This document shows, one piece after another, positions 1-7,974 of a DNA stretch of 64,000 bases. This DNA is from Adhaeribacter arboris (GTDB taxonomy: Bacteria; Bacteroidota; Bacteroidia; Cytophagales; Hymenobacteraceae). The position numbers were made by a program, and so were the translations under genes. The notes under the pieces were generated by a model that had not been told where the DNA came from, ran no database searches, and saw only the letters and a program-made list of their open reading frames with translations. The DNA is taken from NCBI RefSeq assembly GCF_003023845.1, contig NZ_PYFT01000001.1:5332001-5396000 (forward strand). Reading direction: 5' to 3'. The first letter of the stretch is position 1, and each line of letters begins with the position of its first letter.

Positions 1-336
1 TGCAAAATCGAAGTTCCGTTCCCGTACATCTACCGTTATCAGTTGTCCCAGGTTATTGTATTCGTAAGTTATGGTACTCTTTTCTTTTCCTTTGTAATAA
101 CCTTTGGCTTGAAGTACCCGGTTTTGATAGCCATATTGATAAAGGGTATATTGAGTGGTATCATTTAAATCATAGAGTTTAGCTACCCTACAAAAAGAAG
201 CTAGGGGTCTAACTTCTTCTTTCGGTTCAGAACCATCACCCTGCTCGCAGCCGGTTAAAAAGGATAAAAGCACCAGGCACCAAATAATTGGCCTAGAAGC
301 GGTACTAAGTAAGAATTTATTTATATGGAAGTACAT
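1..336 (-). CDS. Lipoprotein with YD/RHS-like C-terminal region, partial
   Basis: An open frame runs leftward from an ATG at 334-336 to the window edge with no stop, so only the N-terminal 112 residues are visible. The start carries a lipoprotein signal: a short basic N-terminus, the hydrophobic stretch IIWCLVLLSFLTGC, and a lipobox LTGC with Cys30 as the likely lipidated residue. An acidic linker follows (GDGSEPKEE), as is usual for surface-exposed Bacteroidota lipoproteins. The visible mature part has the rhythm of YD/RHS-like beta repeats (YDLNDTTQYTLYQYGYQN, then YEYNNLGQLITVDV). The function is unknown; cell-envelope location is the firm inference. Confidence 0.7.
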   Translation of the reverse strand, partial: MYFHINKFLLSTASRPIIWCLVLLSFLTGCEQGDGSEPKEEVRPLASFCRVAKLYDLNDTTQYTLYQYGYQNRVLQAKGYYKGKEKSTITYEYNNLGQLITVDVRERNFDFA

Positions 337-398
337 GAGTTGGAAGTACAGAATGTTTTGTGTTTGATGATAATGGAAGACTGTGAGGCTGAATAACA

Positions 399-668
399 CT
401 ACTTACCGGGCCGGCGGCCGTAACTATTCTCCGCATCCGATTTGCTTACCGCGGAAATCGGATGCGGACACCGGTTCAAATCGGCTCTGCTCTCCGTGCG
501 CTGATAGGCATAGGCACTGCCACCCTCACAGGTGTACACCGGTGGAGCTTGCTGTTTTTTTACCGACGGCTTGGAAGTAAAAGCTTGTGGTTTAGCGGGA
601 GTGGTCGTTTGAGCCGAAGCCAAACCTGTGTGCAGTAGAAAAGCTAAAAGGAGTAAAAGTTGTCGCAT
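399..668 (-). CDS. Small secreted protein, degenerate Cys-motif family
   Basis: This 89-aa protein begins with a clear signal peptide (MRQLLLLLAFLLHTGLASAQ, cut after AQ). A Lys/Pro/Thr-rich linker leads to a C-terminal module starting VYTCEGGSAYAYQ. From memory it resembles small secreted Bacteroidota proteins with a YxCxxxxAxxYHxxxxCxGLxxC...GRxxC pattern. Here several positions that are usually Cys or His are replaced: YQ for YH, ESRADL for a CxGL-like segment, and GRRPGK for GRRPC. If the family assignment is right, the metal or disulfide motif is decayed. The gene stands alone on the minus strand; function is unknown. Confidence 0.55.
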   Translation of the reverse strand: MRQLLLLLAFLLHTGLASAQTTTPAKPQAFTSKPSVKKQQAPPVYTCEGGSAYAYQRTESRADLNRCPHPISAVSKSDAENSYGRRPGK

Positions 669-966
669 TAATAAAAGTTTAATTTGCCTGATTAAATATT
701 GTAATTATAAAATATTTCACTAGGCAAATTAAAAGCCAGTTTTAAGAGTATGCTGGAATTAAGTAGATGTTAGACAAAGATTAGGTGTAAAGTAGAGTGG
801 CATTGTTTAATAGTATAATTTGTATCTTTAATGGCAAACATACTCCATGGGGATAATTGTAATAATCGTTCTATAATGCTATAAGAATATATAACTTTCT
901 GAAGGGGCATCAGCAAAACATATTTTGAGAACAGGTCGTTTTCAACACAGAATATTAATTCAACGC

Positions 967-1143
967 ATGAAGCCGTACCACGAGCTAACCTCAAAAGGTA
1001 AAATCATCCGCATGACTATTGCCCGGATAGTTATTCATAGTGTTTTACTCCTTGCCTTTTATTTTGCCTGCGCCCGTTTATACAAGAAAATAAATAAAGT
1101 GAGAACACCGGCTAATCGGGATAAAAGCTTACCTATTGCTTAA
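967..1143 (+). CDS. Possible small single-pass membrane protein
   Basis: An ATG at 967 gives a 58-aa product with a basic N-terminus, one hydrophobic segment (IARIVIHSVLLLAFYFACA) and a basic tail, consistent with a small inner-membrane protein. A longer in-frame start exists at 925, but the ATG at 967 fits a membrane protein better. No family is recognised. Support rests only on the open frame and the plausible transmembrane helix, so it could be chance. Confidence 0.3.
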   Translation: MKPYHELTSKGKIIRMTIARIVIHSVLLLAFYFACARLYKKINKVRTPANRDKSLPIA

Positions 1144-1187
1144 ATTAGAATCGTCCTTTTTCCTCCTTGCCAGAATAGCTTGCCGGA

Positions 1188-1976
1188 TTAAGGCTCAATT
1201 ATCTCTACTGAGGGCTGGCTATCATCTTGGGTATTCTCGGCTGCACCATTAAACTCGTAATACTGAATATTAATGTTTAATATATTGTCGTAGGGGATAG
1301 AAAGGTAATTACCCGGGATCTCTCTAAAATGGGTTTCCCCGGTAGCACTAAAGGTCTTTTTGGATGGGTACTTTATGATGATGCGGTCCAGGCCTCCACT
1401 CGTTCTGGATAGATAATAATCTTCCAGAATGCCGGAATAAATAATTCCCTCACCAATATTGGTTAAAACATCCACCATTATAAAGTCAATATTTTTGTGG
1501 TATTTCCAGCCCCGTTCGGTGTTCAGGTATTCTCCGGTAAACCAATAATGCCAGGTATTCGGAAACCGGAGAAAAGAAAAATAAGGTAGCGTATCCAGGC
1601 TTAAACCTCTGACGAAACTTCTCGCTCCGGTACCTACTAAAATACCAAACACGGTTAAACCAATATTATAGGTTAGTATAGGAGCTATATGCGCATGTAT
1701 GTTCTGGAAGATAGGAGGAACCCGTTCTTTATCGTTTCCGCCCACTACCAAATAACCAATGTTCTCCAGTAATACTTGATAGGACGTTGTAGCTTCTACG
1801 ACTAAAATGGCAAAAGCATGTAAGAGGATGGCTGGGATAATGGCCCAGATAATCTCATTAACTAGATTAGTGGTAATGTACTCAATGGAGAATCGGGAAG
1901 AAAAATAGCTTCGGCGAAGGGCAATACCAAGAAGAGTAATGAATACGAGAAGTACTGTAACAAAAGCAAAATTCAC
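1188..1976 (-). CDS. Three-TM membrane protein of unknown function
   Basis: The 262-aa protein has three N-terminal hydrophobic segments at about residues 1-22, 40-60 and 95-118, followed by a soluble, beta-rich C-terminal half (DVLTNIGEGIIYSGILEDYY, then IPGNYLSIPYDNILNINI). The architecture reminds me of DUF6338-type proteins, in which a similar cytosolic segment follows N-terminal helices, but I cannot confirm this. The start is a GTG three bases after the stop of the upstream small gene, so the two are probably cotranscribed and translationally coupled. They lie downstream of the restriction operon but are separated from it by a hairpin at 2202-2262. Confidence 0.6.
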   Translation of the reverse strand: MNFAFVTVLLVFITLLGIALRRSYFSSRFSIEYITTNLVNEIIWAIIPAILLHAFAILVVEATTSYQVLLENIGYLVVGGNDKERVPPIFQNIHAHIAPILTYNIGLTVFGILVGTGARSFVRGLSLDTLPYFSFLRFPNTWHYWFTGEYLNTERGWKYHKNIDFIMVDVLTNIGEGIIYSGILEDYYLSRTSGGLDRIIIKYPSKKTFSATGETHFREIPGNYLSIPYDNILNINIQYYEFNGAAENTQDDSQPSVEIIEP

Positions 1977-1979
1977 CTA

Positions 1980-2138
1980 CTAAAGCTCTTTTACTTTTAC
2001 GGTGGAACTATTAATTTTTAAGTTAGCAATAACATGCGCGTTTTTAGAAGAAGCCTCCTGAATGCTTTTTAGAATAGCTCTTCCTTGAGTCTCTTTGCTA
2101 AAATAATTTTTTGCTGTTTTACTTTGTCTGGCCTTCAT
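1980..2138 (-). CDS. Small basic hypothetical protein
   Basis: The 52-aa product starts MKARQSKTAKNYFSKETQGR and ends with KVKEL. It is strongly basic and otherwise featureless, with no membrane segment. I chose the ATG at 2136-2138; an upstream in-frame TTG at 2193-2195 would add 19 hydrophobic residues. It ends three bases before the GTG of the membrane protein gene, implying an operon. No family is recognised. Confidence 0.45.
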   Translation of the reverse strand: MKARQSKTAKNYFSKETQGRAILKSIQEASSKNAHVIANLKINSSTVKVKEL

Positions 2139-2201
2139 AGCGCTGATTTTATCCAATATGATAAATAAAACGTAATTTTCAAAATGTAGATTCAAAAATT
2201 A

Positions 2202-2262
2202 AATGAGTAATAGTAGGTACCTAGTGCTTAATGAAGTCTACCAAGTACTACTTTTACTCATT
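2202..2262 (-). terminator. Imperfect hairpin closing the type I RM operon
   Basis: The arms AATGAGTAATAGTAGGTAC and GTACTACTTTTACTCATT pair with few mismatches around an A/T-rich loop. The hairpin lies 75 bases past the hsdM stop and before the next minus-strand gene, where a transcription terminator would be expected. Confidence 0.5.
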
Positions 2263-2336
2263 CAGCCAGATTAGGTTTGCTTAAGCAACTTTTGATGAAA
2301 GATGTTTAAATTATAACTTTAAACTATTCCTAAGAA

Positions 2337-3821
2337 TTACTTCTCCAAAGCCGTTAAAATTGTCCGGAAACTCTCTAATCCTGCTTCCAGGTTCTCGATT
2401 ATATCCTCTGCCAATACATCCGGGTCCGGTAAGTTATCTAAGTCGGCGAGGGATTTATCTTTTAGCCAGGTAATGTCGAGGCTGGTTTTGTCACGGGCGA
2501 TTATTTCTTCGTAGGTGAATTTACGCCAGCGGCCTTCCGGGTTGGTTTCGGGGTGGTAGGTTTCGGTGCGTTTGTGGCGGTTTTGCGGGTTGTAGCAGGA
2601 GATAAAATCTTGCAAATCTTCCAGCTTAAGTGGGTTCTTTTTAAGGGTATGATGGATGTTGGTGCGGTAATCGTACACCCATATTTCTTTGGTCCAAGGG
2701 TCTTTGCTGCTGGGTTTGTTATCGAAAAAAACCACGTTGGCTTTTACCCCGTGGGCGTAGAAAATACCAGTGGGTAAACGCAGGATGGTATGCACATCGG
2801 TGGTTTCCAGTAGCTTTTTGCGGACGGTTTCGCCGGCTCCTCCTTCAAACAGCACATTATCCGGTAATACCACGGCAGCCTGACCGGTGGTTTTAAGAAT
2901 GCTGCGGATGTGCTGCACAAAGTTAAGTTGTTTGTTGCTGGTTGTTGCCCAGAAATCCTGGCGGTTATACGTAAGGTCTTCTTTTTCCTGTTCGCCTTCG
3001 GCGTTGGTAAAAGTCTGGCTGCTTTTTTTACCAAAAGGCGGGTTGGCCAGTACGTAATCGTAGCGCACACCGATATCGGCAATCAGGGCATCGGCCGGAG
3101 AAATAAAATTATCGCTGTCAATGTCGCCGATGTTGTGCAGGAACAGGTTCATGAGCGCTAGGCGACGAGTGCTGGCTACAATTTCGTTGCCGAAGAAGGT
3201 TTTGTATTTCAGGAACTGCCGTTGCTCTTTGTCCAGGTCGTGGTGGGCTAAAAGGTAATCGTAAGCGGCCAGGAAGAAACCGCCGGTACCGCAGGCCGGG
3301 TCGGCGATGGTGCGCATAGGCTCCGGGTCTACGCAGGCTACCATGGCTTTTATTAAAGCACGGGGCGTGAAATACTGGCCGGCACCGCTTTTGGTATCTT
3401 CGGCGTTTTTCTCCAGCAGACCTTCGTAAATATCGCCTTTATCTTTTACACCCATCATTAGCCATTGCTCGTTGTTAATCATAGCAATGATTTTGGAGAG
3501 CTTGGCCGGGTCCTGGATTTTGTTCTGGCTCTTGGTAAATATTTGCCCCAGAATACCTTTTTCTTTGCCCAGTTCCCGGAGCATAATGGTATAATGGGTT
3601 TCCAGTTCGGCTCCTTTTAAATCTACCAGGCTTTCCCAGTTGTAATCTTTGGGAATAGGTAACTGGCGGTTGTGCGGTGGTTTGGTATATTCATCCGCCA
3701 TTTTCAAGAATAGCAGATACGTAAGTTGCTCTAAATAATCGCCGTAGCCCACGCCATCATCGCGGAGGGTATTGCAGAATGACCAGACTTTAGAAACGAT
3801 AGCGGAGTTGTTGTTACTCAT
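2337..3821 (-). CDS. hsdM: Type I restriction-modification system methylase subunit HsdM
   Basis: This 494-aa protein is the N6-adenine methyltransferase subunit that, with HsdS, modifies the recognition site and forms the core of the restriction complex. An N-terminal helical HsdM_N-type region (about residues 5-130) precedes the catalytic domain. SAM-binding motif I is DPACGTGG at about 174-181, and catalytic motif IV is NPPFG at about 259-263. The segment GAGQYFTPRALI just before motif I is typical of HsdM. Length matches the family. The ATG overlaps the stop of the AlbA_2 gene by eight bases (ATGAGTAA), so translation is probably coupled. It is the last gene of the operon. Confidence 0.95.
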   Translation of the reverse strand: MSNNNSAIVSKVWSFCNTLRDDGVGYGDYLEQLTYLLFLKMADEYTKPPHNRQLPIPKDYNWESLVDLKGAELETHYTIMLRELGKEKGILGQIFTKSQNKIQDPAKLSKIIAMINNEQWLMMGVKDKGDIYEGLLEKNAEDTKSGAGQYFTPRALIKAMVACVDPEPMRTIADPACGTGGFFLAAYDYLLAHHDLDKEQRQFLKYKTFFGNEIVASTRRLALMNLFLHNIGDIDSDNFISPADALIADIGVRYDYVLANPPFGKKSSQTFTNAEGEQEKEDLTYNRQDFWATTSNKQLNFVQHIRSILKTTGQAAVVLPDNVLFEGGAGETVRKKLLETTDVHTILRLPTGIFYAHGVKANVVFFDNKPSSKDPWTKEIWVYDYRTNIHHTLKKNPLKLEDLQDFISCYNPQNRHKRTETYHPETNPEGRWRKFTYEEIIARDKTSLDITWLKDKSLADLDNLPDPDVLAEDIIENLEAGLESFRTILTALEK

Positions 3822-5307
3822 TTTTTAAGTTCTTCTTTAAATATTCGGTCAGATAATACCCGCCGGTTTGAGGAGCATCACCTCTAAACTCAATGAATCC
3901 AGCATCTCGAAGTAACCTCAAATATCTTTCAAGGCTTTTCTCTGAAATTCCTGTACTAGTTCTATACTCAGGAATCCTTTTTCCTTCTTGTCTAACTATA
4001 GCGTTAAGAAGGGTAGCCAGTTTAATTTTAACATTCTTAGTAGCTCCCTCAATTGCTCCCTCAATTGCTCCCTCAATTGCTCCGTCATTTACAGTATCAG
4101 TTGTTCTATTACTTATAACCTCATTAACTGTACCGTTAACTTCTAAAGGAATAGCCATTTTAAATACATCACCTTCTTCAAAAATTGGCACTTTGCCAGG
4201 AGCGTAGTGGGGCAGGTATTTATTTACGTTTAAAATACCGGAGCCTAATTCATCCACGTGGCCTAGTTGGGTGAAGAATTTGGCGATAACTGGATTTTTC
4301 GCAAAAGGAGAAAAGTTTTCGGGTAATAAGCGACCATAGGTGTGCGGCCGGTTAGCATTCTCAGTAACTACCCGGTCGGTGTAAATGAAGAGCCGAGCGG
4401 GATAAGCGTTGGTAAACTCCCGGTGTACGAGCAAATTGGCTACAACTTCCCGGAAAATCTTGGACCTAAGACTAACGCGAATGGCTCCTTCCAGAAAAAA
4501 CTTATCGGGTAGGTGCTTAGCGATAAAGCTCATTAGTTGGTCGTAAGTGTCTATCAGGTTGGTTTGAACATAAAGACGGTCATCATAACGGTCTAGGTTT
4601 TGGCGGCGGACCAGTGCATCCGTTTTGTAATGCGGTAAAATACTTTGAATGATTTCGTCCTGACCTAACAGAAGAGCGGCGGCTAAAGTATAGCCCTCCT
4701 GACCGGTTTGCAGGTCGCGGCGGAAAAGGCCGGCTTTCCGGAGCAATTGTTCGTCGTCGAGGGCTAGCCAGGGATGATTATAGTCGCGGCTGCGAATTAA
4801 GTTCCGGACTTTCGGAAATAGCTCCGGATTAAAGTCGGAGAACCGCAGCGCTGGGTAAATAGTGTTTTCGGAATAACTGGCACTTTTGCGGGTGTATAAT
4901 TCGGAAATAGCAATATGGCTGGTAAGTTTATAATCACCATCTTCGCTGCGGTCATAAACGATGCGCCGGCATTTGTGTACCTGCGAACTTTCCGGAACCT
5001 GGATATGAATAAGGGTTGCACCTTCTACTTCCACTAATTGGGGGAGCAAAATAAAAGGCGGTTCCAGCAATTGCGGATTATTAGAAATATTGACAATTTC
5101 TTTTAAAAGTTGTGGTGCGCGGGCTTTATTAACACCGAGTACTTTGCCACCATCGGAAATTCCTAATAAAATATCGCCGCCGGCTCTATTTAGGAAAGCG
5201 CATACGGTTTCGAAAAGGTTAGCGGGGAGTTCCGAAATTGCTTCCTTAAACTCAAGTCGCAAGCCTTCTGTTTGTTGCAGTAATTGCCTAACACGCGCTT
5301 CGTTCAT
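3814..5307 (-). CDS. AlbA_2/Schlafen-like putative ATP-binding transcriptional regulator
   Basis: The 497-aa protein has an N-terminal AlbA_2 (AAA_4, Schlafen-like) domain at about residues 10-135, seen as LRLEFKEAI...CAFLNRAGGDILLGISDGG. A central HATPase_c_4-type region follows (about 275-390: LLVHREFTNAYPARLFIYTD and VDELGSGI). The C-terminus is a winged helix (about 440-490: STGISEKSLERYLRLLRDAGFIEF). Between them is a Gly-Ala-Ile-Glu repeat encoded by a 12-bp tandem repeat. Such genes are frequent passengers inside type I restriction operons, where their role is not settled; nucleic acid binding or regulation is inferred. The gene lies 49 bases after abiV and overlaps hsdM. Confidence 0.8.
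   Translation of the reverse strand: MNEARVRQLLQQTEGLRLEFKEAISELPANLFETVCAFLNRAGGDILLGISDGGKVLGVNKARAPQLLKEIVNISNNPQLLEPPFILLPQLVEVEGATLIHIQVPESSQVHKCRRIVYDRSEDGDYKLTSHIAISELYTRKSASYSENTIYPALRFSDFNPELFPKVRNLIRSRDYNHPWLALDDEQLLRKAGLFRRDLQTGQEGYTLAAALLLGQDEIIQSILPHYKTDALVRRQNLDRYDDRLYVQTNLIDTYDQLMSFIAKHLPDKFFLEGAIRVSLRSKIFREVVANLLVHREFTNAYPARLFIYTDRVVTENANRPHTYGRLLPENFSPFAKNPVIAKFFTQLGHVDELGSGILNVNKYLPHYAPGKVPIFEEGDVFKMAIPLEVNGTVNEVISNRTTDTVNDGAIEGAIEGAIEGATKNVKIKLATLLNAIVRQEGKRIPEYRTSTGISEKSLERYLRLLRDAGFIEFRGDAPQTGGYYLTEYLKKNLKNE
4043..4090 (-). repeat. 12-bp tandem repeat encoding GAIE units
   Basis: The 12-mer GCTCCCTCAATT (plus strand) is repeated about 3.6 times inside the AlbA_2 gene and encodes repeated Gly-Ala-Ile-Glu on the minus strand. 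Copy-number change would keep the frame and alter only linker length before the winged helix. Confidence 0.85.
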
Positions 5308-5334
5308 TTAAAATAATACTAACTAATTGTAAGA

Positions 5335-5372
5335 TATTTATTCGCCGTACAAATATTTATTCGCCGTACAAA
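5335..5372. repeat. Perfect 19-bp tandem duplication at the abiV stop codon
   Basis: TATTTATTCGCCGTACAAA occurs twice head to tail. The second copy contains the abiV stop codon and its last codons (LYGE-stop), so the first copy is a duplicated gene end lying in the 49-bp spacer before the AlbA_2 gene. Confidence 0.9.
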
Positions 5373-6004
5373 AATGACCTTATTCTTTCATCAGTTAAAG
5401 GCATTGTAAAAATTGGACTTATAAACTGCAAAAGCTTATCTGATAAATTTTTATACTTTTGATAGCATATTTTGTCAACATCTTCGGGTATCATCCAATC
5501 TTTTTGATAATCAACATAAAAGCCTTTGTTTTTAAGGTTATTAGCCCCTTTAATTAACTCGCTAAGCATTTCCGCCTCCTCTTCGGTTAACTCCCCTAAT
5601 TTTAAAGCCTTACTTAAAAAGATTGCAGTAGATTGAAATTTGCTTAAAGCGTTATGTGGAGTAAAGAAGTAATACTGCCAATTATATTCGTAATCAGTAA
5701 TGTAGTATCCTGTTAGTGATAGTAAGAATTCTTCAATATTTAAATGCTTAAAGCTGTGATTTCTAAATATTTTATCTCTTTCAACCGGGCTTATAAAATA
5801 AATATCATTGTTTAAACCAATCAATATCAGTGCTTTGATTAATTCTTCGGAAGCAAGAATAACGTGCGAAACGGCAAATCCATAAAATTGCATATTAGCG
5901 GCAGCTTCACTCAATAATAAATGATTTTTTCCATTCTCGAAAGAATAACAGGCTCCTGAAAGCAAATCACAATCGGCCCAATAATCTATTTTTTGATTTT
6001 TCAC
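5357..6004 (-). CDS. abiV: AbiV-family HEPN abortive-infection protein
   Basis: The 215-aa protein matches the AbiV pattern: an N-terminal helix with ACYSFENGKNHLLLSEAA, the helix FAVSHVILASEELIKALIL, and the later segment NNLKNKGFYVDYQKDWMIP. AbiV of lactococci blocks phage translation, and the fold belongs to the HEPN group of toxin-like RNases. An R81-x5-H87 pair fits the spacing of the HEPN RX4-6H motif, but I cannot say whether it is the active pair. The start is a GTG overlapping the hsdS stop (GTGA), so it is coupled to hsdS. Its position between hsdS and hsdM suggests a back-up suicide response guarding the restriction system, which is inference. Confidence 0.78.
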   Translation of the reverse strand: MKNQKIDYWADCDLLSGACYSFENGKNHLLLSEAAANMQFYGFAVSHVILASEELIKALILIGLNNDIYFISPVERDKIFRNHSFKHLNIEEFLLSLTGYYITDYEYNWQYYFFTPHNALSKFQSTAIFLSKALKLGELTEEEAEMLSELIKGANNLKNKGFYVDYQKDWMIPEDVDKICYQKYKNLSDKLLQFISPIFTMPLTDERIRSFLYGE

Positions 6005-7974
6005 TTCTTCTTTTTCAATGTTTTTTTCTCCTGACTTGCCGTCTTCAAAACCATTGAACCTTTACCTTGAGGGATAAAATTGTGGCTTCTCATCCAGGTT
6101 AACGCTTTATAAAACTTCTCCCGATTTATGTTTAGCTTTCGCTCCGACCAGTTTTCTCGGGACTCATAAACAATTTCATCATCCGTCGGATTTTTGCTGG
6201 CCAATAATAAATTATTCCATCCGGCAAAAAGCGTAGCAATCACTTCGGCTTGTTCCATATCAAATTTCAAAAAAGTTTCTATTAAGGCATTTACTTCTTT
6301 AAATTGTTGCTCTGTAAGGAATTGCTGAGTTTTAGCAATAATGTTTTTCATGCCCCGCAGAGAGGTGTATGTATGGCCAATTGGTAGCTTTTTAATTTGA
6401 AACCAACCTGCTTTTGTTGCCCGATGTTCTACCTTTTTTAAATGATTAAAATCATCAGGACCAGCGGCATCTTTTACCGGCTGCCTGCCTAATGAAATGC
6501 CAAGGAAATTTTCTACCTGATGGGCAATTTTTTCGTCTTTTACGTGATTCAACTTGGGTAAATGCTCCGGGTGCTTTTCATGAGTGTCAATCACCAAGGC
6601 AAGAATGCCCGCGTGTAAATCAGTAGCAGTAATACCAGCAATCTTCATGGGAAATTCTTCTTCGGGAACCAAAGGGATAATTTTTGCTTCTTGTTCTTCA
6701 GTAACAGTATTGAGGACTTCTTTATAAGCAACCAACTTACCCTCAAAAGCTTTCTTTAAAATACTCTGGCAAAGGGTTTCGGCTTGTTGCAGGCTTTGGG
6801 TGATGGTTTCTTCTACTTTATCGCAAACACTTAGGCGGCTTTCTACTTCCTGAACAATTTTTCTCTGTTCTTCAATTGTACAGAGTGGAAAAGGCATTGA
6901 ATTACAATTCTCTTTATTAAGGTATTGAATAGTTGTTGAAGTGGATTTTTTCTCGAAGTAATATTTATTTAGCTGAATACAATAGGCAAGAAAATTAGAG
7001 TCAACTAAATCATTTGTTAAGAAAGCATGCAACTGTTGATTTATAACAATTGGTTTTTCAACTACAGCACTTATCCCAAAAGTACCGACACAAGTCATTA
7101 TCACACTACCAGTTGGAATTACTCTAGCGTTATATTCCTTTATCTCTGAATCAGATAATCCTAATTTAATCGTTGTGTAATCAATTTTAATTGAATGTTC
7201 ACTGAGATTCGGAGTTGTTACCCATTTTATTTCTCCTGTAAATGATTTAGGTTTATCCCTGTTCGGAACAATACTTTTACATATATCTCCAATTTTAACC
7301 AATCTCCAACCCTCCAGCAATTCACTTTCTTTAACGTCTGGATTGGTAAGTTTTCCTTCAAAAGCCCACTTTAAAACGGCTTGGCGGTAAACTTTTAACT
7401 GCTGCCGGGCAGTTTCTAATTGTTCTTTGCCTTTGTCTAATTCGCTTAGCAGTTCCTCTATTTTGGCAACTATTTCTTGTTGTTCATCCAATGTAGGATA
7501 AGGTAAAGGAATTTCCTCAATGGTTCTAGAAGACAAATGCTTTACCGTTACAGAAGAAGTTTCAGCATGAATGGCATCAAGGAATGGCTGTAAACAGTAG
7601 AATAAAAACCTTTCGTTAATAGCCTCAGAGTCTGGTAAAATCCTACAAACTCGTTGATTTAATAATGCATCTGGTCCTTTCCAATAAGATGCTTTAAAAT
7701 CTCCATCCATTCCAATAAGGATATTTCCTTTATGAACTATAAATTCTTCACTGTAATTTCCTTTATATCTATCAACTGTAGTAGTATTATCAATATCACG
7801 TATTCTGATTAAGGGCATTCCTTCATCCTTGGAAAAGAAGGAAGAACTGAACGCGTAACCATTTTGAACCTTCGCAACTTCTTTTAAATATTTTCTATCC
7901 CAATGTTCAGCCTTAACTAATAATTGGTGTTTACCTTCTTCAACTATTTCAATCGGTTTTCTTCCAAGTGCCAT
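6001..7974 (-). CDS. hsdS: Type I restriction specificity subunit HsdS with C-terminal extension
   Basis: HsdS reads the bipartite DNA target for both methylation and cleavage. Two target-recognition domains are visible at about residues 25-165 and 222-370. Each is followed by a helical spacer: LDEQQEIVAKIEELLSELDK...AFEGKLT (about 168-215) and EEQRKIVQEVESRLSV...AFEGKLV (about 375-420). The protein is 657 aa, roughly 200 longer than a standard HsdS. The extra part, from about 440 on (including GRQPVKDAAGPDDFNHLKKV and FAGWNNLLLASKNPTDDEI), looks like a separate alpha-helical domain that I recall fused to or encoded beside other HsdS subunits. The ATG abuts the hsdR stop (TAGATG). Confidence 0.92.
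   Translation of the reverse strand: MALGRKPIEIVEEGKHQLLVKAEHWDRKYLKEVAKVQNGYAFSSSFFSKDEGMPLIRIRDIDNTTTVDRYKGNYSEEFIVHKGNILIGMDGDFKASYWKGPDALLNQRVCRILPDSEAINERFLFYCLQPFLDAIHAETSSVTVKHLSSRTIEEIPLPYPTLDEQQEIVAKIEELLSELDKGKEQLETARQQLKVYRQAVLKWAFEGKLTNPDVKESELLEGWRLVKIGDICKSIVPNRDKPKSFTGEIKWVTTPNLSEHSIKIDYTTIKLGLSDSEIKEYNARVIPTGSVIMTCVGTFGISAVVEKPIVINQQLHAFLTNDLVDSNFLAYCIQLNKYYFEKKSTSTTIQYLNKENCNSMPFPLCTIEEQRKIVQEVESRLSVCDKVEETITQSLQQAETLCQSILKKAFEGKLVAYKEVLNTVTEEQEAKIIPLVPEEEFPMKIAGITATDLHAGILALVIDTHEKHPEHLPKLNHVKDEKIAHQVENFLGISLGRQPVKDAAGPDDFNHLKKVEHRATKAGWFQIKKLPIGHTYTSLRGMKNIIAKTQQFLTEQQFKEVNALIETFLKFDMEQAEVIATLFAGWNNLLLASKNPTDDEIVYESRENWSERKLNINREKFYKALTWMRSHNFIPQGKGSMVLKTASQEKKTLKKKK

Noticed and set aside
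471-505. tRNA T-loop-like text CCGGTTCAAATCGG
   Set aside because: It lies inside the coding sequence of the secreted protein, with no cloverleaf or acceptor stem.
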